A DNA stretch of 64,000 nt from Trileptium ribeirensis (taxonomy: Eukaryota > Nematoda > Enoplea > Enoplida > Thoracostomopsidae): contig JASANE010009921.1 of assembly GCA_030248225.1 (NCBI GenBank), forward strand, positions 1 through 64,000, given 5' to 3'. The position numbers were made by a program, and so were the translations under genes. Positions 1 through 12,870 of this stretch are shown here, piece after piece; within the stretch, counting starts at the first letter, position 1, and each line of letters opens with the position of its first letter. The notes under the pieces were generated by a model. It did not search any database. It worked only from the letters and a program-made list of their open reading frames with translations, and had not been told where the DNA came from.

Positions 1-3000
1 CTAGGGTTTCCACACACTACCGCACTAAGTTATTTATTTTTCTTTTCCATGATCTTACTTATTGTATAACAGAACGCACTGCTAGAATCCTTGTGCCAGG
101 AAACAATCACTATATATAATAATGGCTGAGTCTACGACGGACAGAATATGCTTGCTCCGTTTATTTTAGCATTTTTCCCGTTCGCTGACAACCTGATTAT
201 TGCAACAAATCATTGGCACATCGTTCATATTATGACGAGGTTTATTAACATAGAGGGGTTTTACGTTATAATGTTAGAAATGGCAGGTTAGAGCAGTGTT
301 CGGGAGAGGCAGCTCCGCGAATTGGACTTAGGCTTAGTGTTGTCTCACATATTAGTATTTTAGCTCAGGGTAAGTCTAAGACTTAGCATATCGAGAACGA
401 CATGGCCTGCATACGATACAAAAACCCGTAGTTCTAGGTTCGCAGTCATTATTTTACGGATTAACATTTCGTATTTACCGGCCGCGTTTACAGATAGGTG
501 TTTTATAAATCATGATTCTCGTCCGCTAGCCTTTATACCATAGACGCTCGAGGTCCGAAGTCCAAGAGAGCGCAGCGGGCGGTAACGGGAGGCCTTTGCC
601 CTCCAAGTGGGGTCAGTCGGGCAAGGGCAGTGCAGAGCTTTCAATGTTTCGGCGTCTGCGGCGCCGTCAGAGGTGTTCAAAAGCATATACTTACTTTCAA
701 TTTTCATTTAAAATACACCTATTTATTCAAATTTGTTCAAAGTGGTTAGGGGTTAGCTTTAGCTTAAAGTTTACACTCTGGAATCCATTATAGTTGCCGC
801 GCTATTACTGTATCATAGCCTATGAAATGACATGCCTAAAACATTGCTGCAATCACTGCTAGTTTAAAAACGAAATTCTAGTTTCCGGTTTGAAGATTGT
901 TTTCTAGTGACACCCAATCATTACTGATGTGCTGATTTGTTTCTGAAAAATTATTCTGCTATAAACGACACGATAGAATCGACAAACTTTTTGCGTTCAA
1001 GTTCAAACCCAGTTGTTATGCTATTGTTATTTACATGCAACCATGTCGTTAATGTGGCTCATACTTGTAAAGGTGAAAAACGAAATTATTTTGACCAAAT
1101 TCGTTTATATTTAAATTAAAATAAAATATCAAAAAATTTTTTAACGGTTTAATTTATGTCTATGTTTAATACAGGTGTAAATAAGAAATGAAGTGAATGA
1201 AACCTGCATCTGATTATAGATATCTACTACAATGTAAAAATCGGCTAAAATCGACTTAATCCATAGCTGTGTTGGCTCATTTAAAGGCACAGAGCCAAAA
1301 TAGTTGGACAGTAGGTTCCACATATCGATAACTGTTAGGAAAAGTAGTGCTTAAGTGTATTACAGCTAAGTCTAGACTTTAATAGATTCGTACAATAGTC
1401 ACGTATGTCAGAATTTTGAAACAGTCGTAACCATAGGTAACTTCTCGATTGAAGCACTTACAGACCATGACTAGGCCGTATTTCAGTCGTCGTAATTAAA
1501 GATGTTCAAGCTTGAAGTCCGCTAGCCTCACGGTTTAAGAAATTTCTATAATCACAACTCGTGTAGTTTCGTAATATTTGCTGTGTGTGAATTATATTTT
1601 TCCTGGAGCCATTTCTGGTTTTGCAGTCTAAAAATTCTTCTATAAACAACAGTATATTTTGAATTATCAAGCGCATTCATGCAAATAGAGTGTGAATCAT
1701 TGCTAGATCGTTTATGAAATGAATTATCCATGAGAACAACGTAAATATTGTGTTTCTATTGAACACTATGACAGAAATTTTTGTAATATAATTTTATAAT
1801 GCATTTACTGCTTAACTTCCAAACCACCTGGCACTGCTACCGATCTTTTTCTACTTTTAATATAAATTGGTTGTTCGATTTTTACGGTGTATGTTATAAC
1901 GTTTGTGCAGCATGGTTGATTTGCATTAACAGGTACTTTCAAAACATTTAAATCTAGTTTATGCGGCATTTACGCTATAAAATCCCACAAATGCACAAGT
2001 TATCCCACCAATACTCAGCATCATACTATTAATGATATACTAAGGAGGATAAATCACCAATTTTAATGCTATTTTATATGGTGTCCTTGACACCATCACT
2101 GTTTTAATACTTTTTGAACACCGTCAATTTTTTATAAACTTCTGAGAAAGCCGGAATTAATTTGAACAATTTTATGACGTCTTGTAAGAATAGCAGCCGA
2201 TGCGTTCTAAACATTGCCGTCCCGCACGTTGTCGAGACCACAATTTTTCCTCTTCTTTAATACTCTCTCGTTGTATGGGGTGGCAAATACCATTGACATT
2301 GATGGCATCTCATACATCATACATCAACATGGTTTATCTGTTACCTACGTGGTTGCACGGTAGTTTTTACAATGTCAGGCTACACAAACTTTAAAAGATT
2401 ATTCCACACTGTAAAAAGGTTGTGACCAGTATGAGTTTTCAGCAATCAAATTTATTGGGCCCGGATAGGAGAAATGCAGTCTAACATAAGACAACTGTTA
2501 ATTTTAACTCTATATGGACCCATGTCTGTTATAACAACCTTAAACTCGCAAAATTTAGATGTATACTTGAGGTATACGTTCAACAACAACGATTGACAAT
2601 AACGATTATACCCACCCAATTTGTTCAACCGATTGTACGAACTGGGGTCCTAAGCTCACGGTTGAACTCTTTAAATAATCTTTTGTATCCATATTTGTAG
2701 AGACCCGAGTAAACCTAATCCTCAAATCTCTGTAACCCCTTCCATTTTAATATAATTGTTGGTAACCAAGATAAGTTGTTGAAAATATAAAATTCGCTTC
2801 CTAGACTAAAAAAGTTAATTTTTGCGTTAGAGAACCTGTTTTTATGAAATTTTTCAGAATCCCTAACTCATAACAAATTATAATTTTAAAACAAATTTAG
2901 CTCAAATAGACATGCGCGCGCCTATGTAGCCCTCGTACATAAGGCGTCCAAGGGCAACAGTCAAATCTAATATATTTTAAAATATGTGTATAACACACAA

Positions 3001-5067
3001 AAATTATTTTTACACTCTCCCAAAATCTAATTTTTTAATAAAATTTATGAATTCCGTTACTTAACACTGAAATTACTTGAGGTGATATCTGGCAAAACAC
3101 CTTAGGGAGTAGACCAAGCTCCAACAAATTTGCCATTGAGTATCTCTAACATGACCTATGCATATTGGAGAAAAAATCCCATTTTGACACTGGCATTCCC
3201 AACGGCCAAACTTTCATGCAGTTTCATATCAATATGCTGTCGAAATTTGCGTTTCAAAATAACTCCACGGATTTAACATCTTTAGAAATGTAGATTACAA
3301 AAAACTTTAGGGTAATTTGCTACTGTTTTATCTGTCACTTATGTATGTACTGTTTACTATTGGTTATAGGATAGTACATGGTTGTAGTGGAAGATGGGGG
3401 AGTGTTCCTCTGAATCCGTCGGACGCCCTCCATCGTCCTTGGCGCGTTTAGCAACCTCCTGATAGCTCACCCAACTGACCTCTCTCTCGCAGTGTGGTGG
3501 GAATGATTGAAATATGTTTCTATTGTCGCAACTATAAGTTGTTTACACATGTTTCCTACTTATATTTGTGTATCTACGTATATAGGACTTGGGCTTGCAG
3601 GTACCAATTCTGTCCTGGCTACCTGACACTGCTGGGTTCTTAAACTGCACAATTATTTTCACAATATCATGAAACCTAATTGCGATATTTGTGGTGTATA
3701 AAATTGTAAATCGTAACATCTGTTGAACAACACAATGTTTTCCAATAGGCATGAGAGACTGGTTAACGGACCGCGTTCCAGAGGAGCTATCGTTATATTA
3801 AATCTATGGTAATAAGATGAGTCTGTTAATACGTAGTGTCGTTTTTAACGGTTCCTGTGATATATAAGTCTGAAATTGTTTAAATTGATTATGCCAAATA
3901 CTTTTACACAAAATGCATTCTTTAATCATTAATACATTATCTATAAATTTATAATCATACACGTTCATAAGTGTAAAATTGTACCATCCCCAAACGTCTG
4001 GATTGCGCCCTTCCCAGGAGGTGCCGTAGGCATCGAACCAATAAACTCTTGCGCGGCGCCGAAAGTGCTGAACCCCTCTTGCCCCCGCCTTGACCCCCTG
4101 GGAGGCCGAATACACCCAGGGAACCGGCTACCCCTCCCCCATGACTTCGGAACTTGAGGATGTGTGTTATATACTACTATTAATGCTTGTTTATACAAAT
4201 TATATACAGATATATTCACAAATATCTGCCTGCTGTGAGCTGAATGTAGTCTATGTCAAAACATCTATGAAATATTAAATATTTCTTTCGCTCATTATTT
4301 GAATTAAATCTCGCAATCAAAATCTCTTATATACGTTTCATACGCTGGTTGACTGCGCGTAAATAATTTTACGAATACATCGTAATGATTAAGGATAAAA
4401 ACGATAGTTGACTACTTGTGGGCTGCAATAAAATATATCACAAATTGCTGATCTGTATCCGTTTGAAAGCGTTTCTAATTTTAGCCAGATTATAATGCGA
4501 GTTCGGTAGACTTAAGAGGACAAATAGCGCACATTGCATTATGCGTGGCTTTAATATTGCCGTCTGTTGATAAATGCAATTACGTACGGGCAAATACAAA
4601 TAGTTGCGGAGACTACGGTACAATGCATCTTTTAAGGATCTGTTAATGTTACCAACTGCGGTAAAATATAATGTAACGGATAATTTGTTTTAAAACTGAA
4701 TTTGAATTTGCTTTAAAACTGAATTTGAATTTGCGTTGACTTGTATTAAAACACATGTCAAATTTAGTTGTTTTGTTAAAGTTTGGAAACTGGCTTGCGA
4801 TATATATATGTTTTTGAGTACTTTTCCAAATAACTTTTGGAGACGGCATATGTTTGGTGGCTGTTATAACGGTTAGTGTTTAACAAATCTTGTATGGTAG
4901 TGGTATTTGTATTAAAACCTATATTTCGGTACACGTAGCGAACTTTACCTTTAATTACTAAAAACCTGTTCCAAAATTTGACATGAATAAACATATGCAT
5001 CTTACATGTTACATCGTAGCATTGTTACCTTGCATTCTTCTTATTACACGGTTACAACATGCACTGC
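1..5067. other. AT-rich non-coding stretch
   Basis: No gene is recognised here. Apart from the dispersed repeat at 261-413, the stretch is AT-rich and has only short open frames without family similarity. Two GC-rich islands stand out: about 515-690 and about 3990-4140. The second holds runs of C and G and overlapping open frames on both strands, but no recognisable protein. These islands look like old transposon or repeat pieces, which is inference. Confidence 0.5.
261..413 (+). repeat. Dispersed repeat family, copy A
   Basis: Begins TTACGTTATAATGTTA, contains ACTTAGGCTTAGTGTTGTC and ends CGACATGGCCTGCATA. The same ordered blocks occur at 42613-42750 and 52184-52348, all in this orientation. 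No coding potential or tRNA-like promoter boxes were seen. The family is unnamed here; a MITE or SINE body is possible. Confidence 0.7.
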
Positions 5068-6900
5068 TGATTCGAGATTAAACGAGGGTGAAAAAATAAT
5101 GAAGCTTTAGCGATTTGATGTTTACAATCATTTGTTAGCATGGTCATCAGATAGTTCTACTGATAAATCATAATGCTACATATAATAAATGTAGAACCTG
5201 GACTCTAGGCTCTAGAGTAGAACAGCACAGAGTCTCCCATGAGGTCTGAAGAACAGAAGTAGAAACCAGAATTTCATAGTGTCTGCAAGCGCTGGGACTA
5301 GCGAGTCATGACAATGTGCGATCGTCTCTTAAAAGTTGTTTACAAAACAACTTACATTGGTTATAGCAATTGATGTATAGTACTGTGGTCTCCAAATGCA
5401 AAAAAAGCCAATATACATCGTCTTGGCCAGTAAAAGCTTTAAAAGAAATTATATTTTGTTCATATAGCAGTTTGTATATGTTCTCGCTCGCGAATTTTTA
5501 TTATTTAAAGCCTGAAAGCACACCCTAGCTTGACATCGGATGAGCCGAACCGAATCAAGACGGACACAGTGCATAAAGAGCCACCAAAACCTGGTTATCC
5601 TGCCTTATCGATAGTCTAACCGAGCTTGACATGGCGCAAAAAGAGTCCTATAGAACCAGAGTTTTGTATATCTGGCCTTTTGTCACTTATTTAGTACAGT
5701 ACATATTCCGATTACCAATCTATTATGATCCATGCATGCTCATAAGGGTAGGGCTTCCCTCTGAGGCGTCGGCCCATACATCCCGGCGTAGAACACACGC
5801 GCCGCAACCTCACCCCATCTCCCGATTCCGGGTTAAATTTAGTGTGAAAAAATATCGAAGCTTTGGTTACTTGATGTTTGACAACCATTTGTTAGCAGTA
5901 TTATCAGATAGCTTTACTGATAAATCTAAAATGCAACATATATTACATGGAGACTTTCGGCACTTCGCGCGGCGCTACAGCGGAAATGCGCCGACTGCCA
6001 TGATTTCTGAAGAACCTGGACACAACTAGACCTCAAGATTTGTGTACGAGAGAAGATCCTAGCGCGTTTGCCAGATTCGGGTTTGCCTCTTAAAAGATGT
6101 TTTATACAGGAAACATGACTACAACACGCGATAGCGATGTATAGTACAATGGTCTTCAAAAGCAGAAATAGTCGATATTACATCGCCTTCGTTCTTAAAG
6201 CTAAAAGCGTGTGAAATGCAATTATAGATTGTTTATTTGGCGCATTGTATATGTTTTTTTATTTCGTTTACTTTTATTTGTTGGAGCCTGAGAGCCGATG
6301 CTTGATTGACCTCGGAAGAGCAGAACCGAACCGAACGCGGTACATAAAAGCCACTAAACTCTGGTGAACCTGCTTACATCGATAGTGCAACCGTGCTTGA
6401 CTTGCTTCAAGAAGAGCCGAATGGACTAAACGCTTTATCATAGGTGTCGATGAGGGGATTCAGTTATCTCCTAAAGGTCGGACCCTCAAGACATACTTAT
6501 TCTCCCTGAAGGCTCCCCATATTTTTTGGCACGCGGAAACTTGTAGCAAAAATTAGCGAAAATTGTGGTAAAATTGGTCGAGTTAGGTCCACCCACTACC
6601 TATGAAGAGCTTCCTTTCCTTCCTAAGACCCCCACTGGCTCTTTACCAACACCTCCTAAGCCGACAGAACTTCGACAACTATGCTTTACATATCTGACAT
6701 TTTCTTCCTTTTATAATATGAAAATACAGTACATATTCTAATTACCAATGTAATATTCAGTACATGCTTATAAAGGGTAGGGGTTATCACCCTGAGGCAT
6801 CGAACCCCCCTCCCGCCCCGACGAAGCCACAGACTTGAAACACATAGGCGCCGTACCCCTTCCCCTCTACCGCCTCCCCCCGAGGGCCACGGACTTAGAG
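5068..6900. repeat. Diverged tandem duplication, two units of about 0.75 and 1.08 kb
   Basis: Unit 1 is about 5068-5821 and unit 2 about 5822-6900. Shared blocks in the same order are GTGAAAAAAT..GAAGCTTT (5091 and 5841), TTTGTTAGCA followed by ACTGATAAATC, GCCGAACCGAATC or GAACCGAACCGAA (5545 and 6325), ATCGATAGT.CAACCG (5608 and 6379), GTACATATTC (5699 and 6729) and GGGTAGGG..CCCTGAGGC (5748 and 6776). The units differ at many positions and by indels, so the duplication is old. Open frames inside are short and not conserved between units. Confidence 0.65.
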
Positions 6901-8695
6901 CATGAATGATTAAAGTTTTAAACACTTTAATTAAACTCACAGTCGCGGTACTGAAAAATAACTAGCTACCGCCACGGAAGCTGACAAGCCATGACACAAT
7001 TTACTTAACATACATTTCTTCTGTGCTGTACTGTGGAAATAAAACAGCGTATCTTTCCTTTTTTACGTTATTCATACAATATAACAAATAAACACATTAT
7101 GTCGACAATCGCTCGCCTATTGTATTCATGAAAGAATGTGTTGGTGTAACAAGACTCCATAAATAAATCAATATTTATTCACAGCCGTGTTGTCAAAAGT
7201 TTCCTTAATTTAACCTGCCTGTCGTCCAGTAAATCTTGACGCCTGCGATAAAGTAACAGAAATAAATTATCAACAAGGACTATTTCCGAAACTTATCAAA
7301 CTGAAGCATATCTCCAAAGGAAGTTAAGATAAGGGTAAACCATGGTGTCTGGAGTGGAGTACGAAGCCTTTAGAAAGGAGGTAGCCTATTGAATGTCTGC
7401 TTCAGCATGTACGAAACTCTATAACATAGTAACTGCAGCAATAACGTGTCATTTACCAAAGCAATTCATGCCATCATGTTGGTACCACCACTTTCATGAT
7501 GCAATTGTATTCATCCTATGGAACAACCCGGTGACCTACAGGATAATTCTAGCCCTATACGTACAAATGGATAGAAATGTAAAACTTGACGGTTTTCTTT
7601 CTTAAAATTTAAAAATTTTTCCACCTTGAGAGCCGAAAAGACTAGCAACATATCCTTTTGATTCTGTACCATGAAACCATTTGATTAGCTGCTAAACAAT
7701 CTTACGAGTTCATAGTTATAGAAACTAATTGCAACATTATGAAGAAGCTGGCACTTCATCTGGATCCGGGTGTAAACATTCCTGTGTATAGAATCAGCGG
7801 TACAAAAGTAGTCATTTTCAGTGTGTCAATCCATCACCTAACGCAATTGATTGCTAACTCTCACATTTAAAATGCACATCTATTCATTTGAAAGCTGGGG
7901 TTTAGGGGCTATCTACTCTCCCATGAGACCTAGGACCCTACCCAAGCCCTCGTCTACCCCTCTGAGTGAGAGTACGCTCTACACTACCCTCATTGGTGCT
8001 CCGCGTCACCCATCCCTCCGCGCAGAACATTTTAACGGAAATTGGGAAAATGGGGTTACATCGGTAAGAATGGGTCGTCGTCGGGGGGAGGAGGGAAGGA
8101 TGGGGGTGGATCGTCTAGTTTCAGCACCCGCTTGGAGGACCTCGCCAGCCGACGCTGGCTACCTTCCCTGAGACCTCAAAACGTCAGCATATATGAATTA
8201 CCAACGTGGTCATAATCTATCCGTTATGCGTGGTCGAAGAGCGTAGCGAAATATGGCCGATGTACATGTAAAAGACATTCTGTACTATACATGTATATGT
8301 TATGACAGCGTATTTTTTATTTGTGTCAGAGCATGCAATCACACACCGGAAAAATGCGTCTGTGCAAATAATGTTAGAGTATGTGAAACAAGGTAAAACG
8401 TGGTCTGTTTGCTTTGCACACAGTCGCTTATGAATTGTCAAATTCATAAAAGAAAGAAATGTCAAAAATTGTATTTCGGTCTTGATAAAATAAAGAGTGC
8501 CAAATCAGACTCTAACCTTAACAGCGAAAAATTCAGAATCGATTCTTCGATATTTGGTGGAGATAAAAGAAACGTTTTTCAAATATGCATAGTGAAACAT
8601 AACTAACCGCATTTTCAGACGTCAACGTGTATAAAGCAGAATTTTTGTCAGATTTCACTCTACTATTAAAGACTATTTCCACACACTAAATAGTA
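6901..8695. other. Non-coding stretch with one GC-rich block
   Basis: No gene is recognised. About 7890-8170 is GC-rich and has an open frame of 106 codons on the plus strand, but its composition (Pro, Ser, Thr and Arg from C-rich runs) and lack of any motif argue against a real protein. The rest is AT-rich. Confidence 0.45.
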
Positions 8696-9392
8696 ATGCA
8701 TCATTTATTTTAAGATGTGTGCGGCAGCTCCGGATTTTGTCACAGTCTGCCGCGGCTCTAAAGCCATGCTTGGCTAGCCGCGATTAGCCGGTGTGACATT
8801 TTTGAGCCGAGCCAGACACTACAAATATATTAATTAATAATAAAGCGAGGCTGATAAATTGTCATAAGGGCCGGAATCGGCTCAAAAAGCCGTTATGGCA
8901 ATAAGGGAAAATCGCGAAAAGACGGAAATTCGTGATACATATTGTCACATATTCGCAAGAAAATCCTTCCAATTACAATAGCATAATGTTCATGTATGAA
9001 AGACCGTGTTTTACATAGCAACTAGGGTGCTTGTAAAAGGAGCTTAAACAGAAATTTTGAAAATATCGATATTTACGCATTTATTTTACTTGCATTTATG
9101 AGTCTTGCTTTAATTATATACTACTAATTTTGCCGTTTTTGGGCCTAGAGCTAAATATTTTGCATGTTACACAATTTGGCAAACTCAATATAATAAAGAC
9201 TTTTCTTTAGTCCGTCCCGGCTATCAAACTCTGACACATAGCCACCTGCTCGCACAAACGTATTAGCATAGCTTAGCTATTTATTTTATTTATGAAGGGC
9301 CGAATGTGGCTGTGCCTTTTTGTCACGAGCCGGAATTGTCTCTGTGACAGAATCCGGCCCTAAGTGCACACATCTTAAAGTAAATACTGCAT
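8696..9392. mobile_element. MITE-like element with 50-bp terminal inverted repeats
   Basis: The left end (8696-8745) and the reverse complement of the right end (9343-9392) match at roughly 41 of 50 positions, sharing TTTAAGATGTGTGC and CCGGATT.TGTCACA. The flanks are AAATAGTA on the left (8688-8695) and AAATAGCG on the right (9393-9400), an imperfect 8-bp target duplication. The 697-bp interior has no transposase frame and repeats further GGGCCGGAAT / GAGCCGGAAT blocks in both orientations. An 8-bp duplication fits hAT-like or similar non-autonomous elements; the superfamily is inference. Confidence 0.7.
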
Positions 9393-9693
9393 AAATAGCG
9401 GCACTAGTGTTACCACATAGTGGTGACTTACTGAATGTTGCTTATATTTTTGCTCTATGGGTATTCTTGAATTCCCCAATTTCCGTTATACGGAATTTCT
9501 TAAATCCCGCCTTTCACTCATTCCCAGTTTCCCAAATATCCAACTTTCCAAATTCAGAGTAATTCTCAAATGGGTTAAATATCGGTAATCTGATCGACCT
9601 ACGTCTTTTGGAATCGCAGTTTATCCCTGGGACCCCCTTTCGCCGCTTTAACGCAATGCATGATTTTGCAGTTTGTAATCTAGTGCTGCATTT

Positions 9694-11440
9694 TATAATA
9701 ATAATAACAATAATGGCATTTATAATGCGCCTTTTTCGCAAAAACGTTTTCAAAGCGCAAGAGATTGTCATAATATACAATATATAATCAGAATGAAGCA
9801 ATTTTGTAATATCACTTTGACGAACTGGGTAACAAGTGAGTCTTCAGTTTTGCTTTAAACGCAGTCACGTCGAGAGTACTGCCGCGTAGTGTTTGTTCCA
9901 TTGTGTAGTGTTTGCACATTGTTCCAGGCCGATAGGCCAAGGAACCGGAAGCTGTTGTTTCTAGCGATGTCAATCCGCAGGGTTTGTTCATTCGCCAGAC
10001 GAGGCGAGGACGACGTATTAATCATATCGGCAATATACACTGGTGTTTCGTAGCGAAGAGCATTTCCAACCAACAGGAGTATTTTGTAGCGGACACGCTG
10101 TTCGACCGGTAGCCAGTGTAGCTCTCGCAGTATCGGATGGATATGCTCCCATCAACTTAAGCAGGAGACTACTCTTGCCGCATTGTGGAGTAGACGGCGA
10201 AGAGGCAATAAATGAGACCTTGGCACCGATGCATATGCAATGCAATATAGTGCACATATCAGTGCACTGCAATAGTCAATGCGGGACATTATGAAAGCCC
10301 TCACAATAAGCTGCGCTGTGTCGTTGTCGAGGTGCCGCCGAATTCGACTAATATCCCGTTATTGCTAACGTGCAGGAACCTGACAGAGCGGTGATGTGTG
10401 CTCTGAGGCTCAACCGACAATCGAGAGTGACGCCCAGTATTTTTACCGTTTCTGAAGGGTCGATGGCGACTTTACGAATTTGCAGCGATGGTGTATAGGC
10501 CCAGGGTGTCTGGGGAGGTAGATTAGTTACGTCTTAGACTCACTGAGTTTTAGCCTGTTGGCGAAGAACCACTCCCGTAGCGAAAGGAGAAGCTGCTGCC
10601 GAGATCCTACGACGTCGCCCACTGCGCCGGGATCGAAATGACTGTATATCTGAATATGGTCAAGGTAGCTGTGTACGCTGAAGCCAGCAGCAGTAATTAT
10701 CTCGAGTACAGGCGCAATCGTAATATTAAAAATGACCGGCCCGATCACGCTTCGTTGAGGAACACCACTGACTACAGGTAGATCTCTTGAGAAGACGTTG
10801 CCAATTTGGATTTGTTGATATCGACCTGATAAGTACGACACGAACCATCCAAGTGTGGAAGATGACATTCTAATGTCCGGCAGCCGCTTGATAATGAAAG
10901 CACGGTCAACTGTATCGAACGCAGCGGACAAGTCGAAGCTAACCAGCACCGTAGATTGCTGACGGGTGAAGGCGTTTTGAATGTCACTGCATATGTTAGC
11001 CAATGCAGTTTCTGTTGAGCGTCTTTTACGGTACGCGGATTAATAGTTCGAAGATGATTCCGTTCGAGGTGGTCGTTTAGCTGTTGTGCGACTACACGTT
11101 GTAATAGTTTGGAGAGAAAAGATACGTTAGAAACTGGCAGAAAATTGTTCATATCGTCAACACTGAGGTTACGTTTTTTGAGTCGTGGATGTAAAATGGC
11201 CAACTTTTCACGGGAAGGTGCTTGTCGCTATAGATTCATTTATTAGCGTAGTGAAATGAGGAACCAGCTCATTAGCAAATCGTTTTATTACCGACGGTGA
11301 CAGAACATTCAGTGAACACCATTTGTTGTTGTTTTCAATTAGGCGACGCAACTGATTTTCCGTTACAGGTTGGAGAATCAATTGTACGTGACTATTTGCT
11401 GTTGCATGACTTTAGTTGAATCTGGGATAATAAAAGTTTG
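9694..11440 (-). mobile_element. L2-like non-LTR retrotransposon, 5'-truncated and dead
   Basis: Read on the minus strand this is the 3' half of a LINE: reverse transcriptase, C-terminal domain, a short 3' UTR and an ATT/TTA-type microsatellite tail (about 9694-9707). The 3' UTR carries GCGCTTTG..AAAACG..GCGAAAAAGGCGC, the kind of terminal hairpin plus trinucleotide tail typical of L2-clade LINEs. The same tail appears at 63882-63950. The 5' end, with ORF1 and the endonuclease, is missing beyond about 11440. The plus-strand RTE-like fragment starts about 50 bp further on, so the two LINE remnants are divergent. Confidence 0.8.
9853..11430 (-). pseudogene. Reverse transcriptase of the L2-like LINE (broken)
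   Basis: Would copy LINE RNA into DNA at a nicked target. Segments in order on the minus strand: the pre-RT region with FANELVPHFTTLINES (about 11270), then NFLPVSNVSFLSKLLQRVVA (about 11120), palm motif A as SFDLSAAFDTVD (about 10930), motif B as SGVPQRSVIGP (about 10760), motif C at 10656-10667, and a C-terminal segment with FLGLSAWNNVQTL (about 9930). The family's YADD box reads Y-L-D-H here, losing the second catalytic Asp, and the GVPQGSVLGP motif is altered. There are at least two frameshifts (near 11020-11200 and near 9880) and stops between segments. It is clearly a fossil. The clade (L2 rather than CR1) is inferred from motifs and the 3' tail. Confidence 0.8.
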
Positions 11441-11489
11441 CAAGGATGCCTAAAAAGAAGAATAGATTAATTTGAACGTATGTGTGACC

Positions 11490-12870
11490 GAACAATAGCG
11501 AACTGTAGACAGCTGTTGTAATCTCACTGTTCCAGAAATGAGACCACACGGAGTGCAAAAAACTACCGTGGTAAATTATTTTTAAGCATTGGCTTCAAAG
11601 TGCTTCAAGCAATGATCATGAACCATTTCAGGTCAGCGCGACATTATCTGGCTAGGGAGCATCAAGCGGGCTTCAAACTAGGTAATTGCCGCATAGGTCA
11701 AATATCGGCACTACGGCTGTTGGTACAGCACCGACATGAATTTAGGCGGACGACTATGACAACCGTCGTTGATTTCAAATCTGTGTTTGATTCAGTAGGC
11801 AGAAGCAGTTTTTGCAACATGCCTGAAGGCGATGCTATGAACTGGCAAATGCTTGACATGAAAAGCAACTTTACTCGAAGATTAGCAGTGTAGCCTGAAT
11901 CCAAAATGTCAAATCGTTGCTATTTGAAGTTAAAGCAGTTGTAAGGGTAAGGAGCAGCGATGTCACCCGTGATGTTCAATTTAATCGTTGACTGGCTGCT
12001 GTATACAACCATCGGCAAGGCGTCGGTGAGTGTAACTTTCACAACAAGTTGAACCCAGCCGTCATAACCGATCTTGAACACGTGGATGACAATGCGATAT
12101 TAGAAAGCTGAAATACATGCGAAAATTGACTGTCTACAGAAACACTGTGCCGCGTGGCCCTAAAAATAGTACGACAAAAACAAAGATGCTTTCGTGCTGC
12201 TGTCGAGATACTCCTTGCGTATCCGTAGATGGTGAAACCTTGGGCAACGTCGACAACTTCTGTTTTCCGGGCTCTACTGTAGCTGGCTCACGCTGCTCCG
12301 ATAAGGACGTTTTAAAATTGCGGCAGTCGCATCTGTCGTTGCTACCGTAGAATAACGGTGGCAAAACAATGTGATCAGTCCAACAGCGAAGTTAAGATCT
12401 TAGATTTGTGCGTCATTGCTGTTCTACTGTACGGTGCTGACACTTGGACTCCCCATCTTCCAACGTCGCAAGTCAAAGTGTTCGTGTGCAATTGTCCAGG
12501 CGAAGCACTGGGCGTATGGCGACACATACATGAAACACCCTTCAAACTGCGCTGTGTACGGCTTGGTCAACAGAAATTACAGTATCGCGTCAACAGTTAA
12601 AAGAATGCGTCTGCAGTGGTTGGGAAATATAATAATGACGGCTGATTCCCGACTAACAAAAAGGATACGGCTGGCTGTCGCACCACGGAACTGGAGAAGT
12701 CCCCGAGGACAAGCATTTACAACCTAAACGGGCCACACTTACAGAGATAGGGTTCCAATTTAGGGCCATTCGGTGGAGACGCAGGGAATGATCTCCTATA
12801 CAGGTAAGGGTCGACAACGCAATGGATCGTAATCAATGGCGATCTTGATTCAAACGGGTTCAACCCCAAC
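11490..12870 (+). mobile_element. RTE-like LINE fragment (dead)
   Basis: A plus-strand remnant covering the RT and C-terminal region of an RTE-type endonuclease/reverse transcriptase polyprotein. It starts within the RT finger region (ENYRG/NYRG-type residues near 11560) and ends near 12870. No 5' endonuclease is visible between it and the divergent L2-like LINE, so it is 5'-truncated. The reading frame switches repeatedly. Confidence 0.7.
11560..12800 (+). pseudogene. RTE-like reverse transcriptase (frameshifted)
   Basis: Recognisable pieces in order are YLAREHQAGFKLGNC and DFKSVFDSVGRSS (motif A region, about 11650-11810), VMFNLIVDWLLYTT (about 11970), LNPAVITDLEHVDDNAIL (about 12050-12100, where YADD has become H-V-D-D at 12079-12090), VSVDGETLGNVDNFCFPGST (about 12215-12280), VLLYGADTW (about 12420-12450) and RLQWLGNIIM (about 12610). 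This order is that of RTE-family proteins, whose C-terminus has a YLGS block, LLYGxETW and LxWLGHxxR. Several frameshifts and stops separate the pieces. No functional product is expected. Confidence 0.7.
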
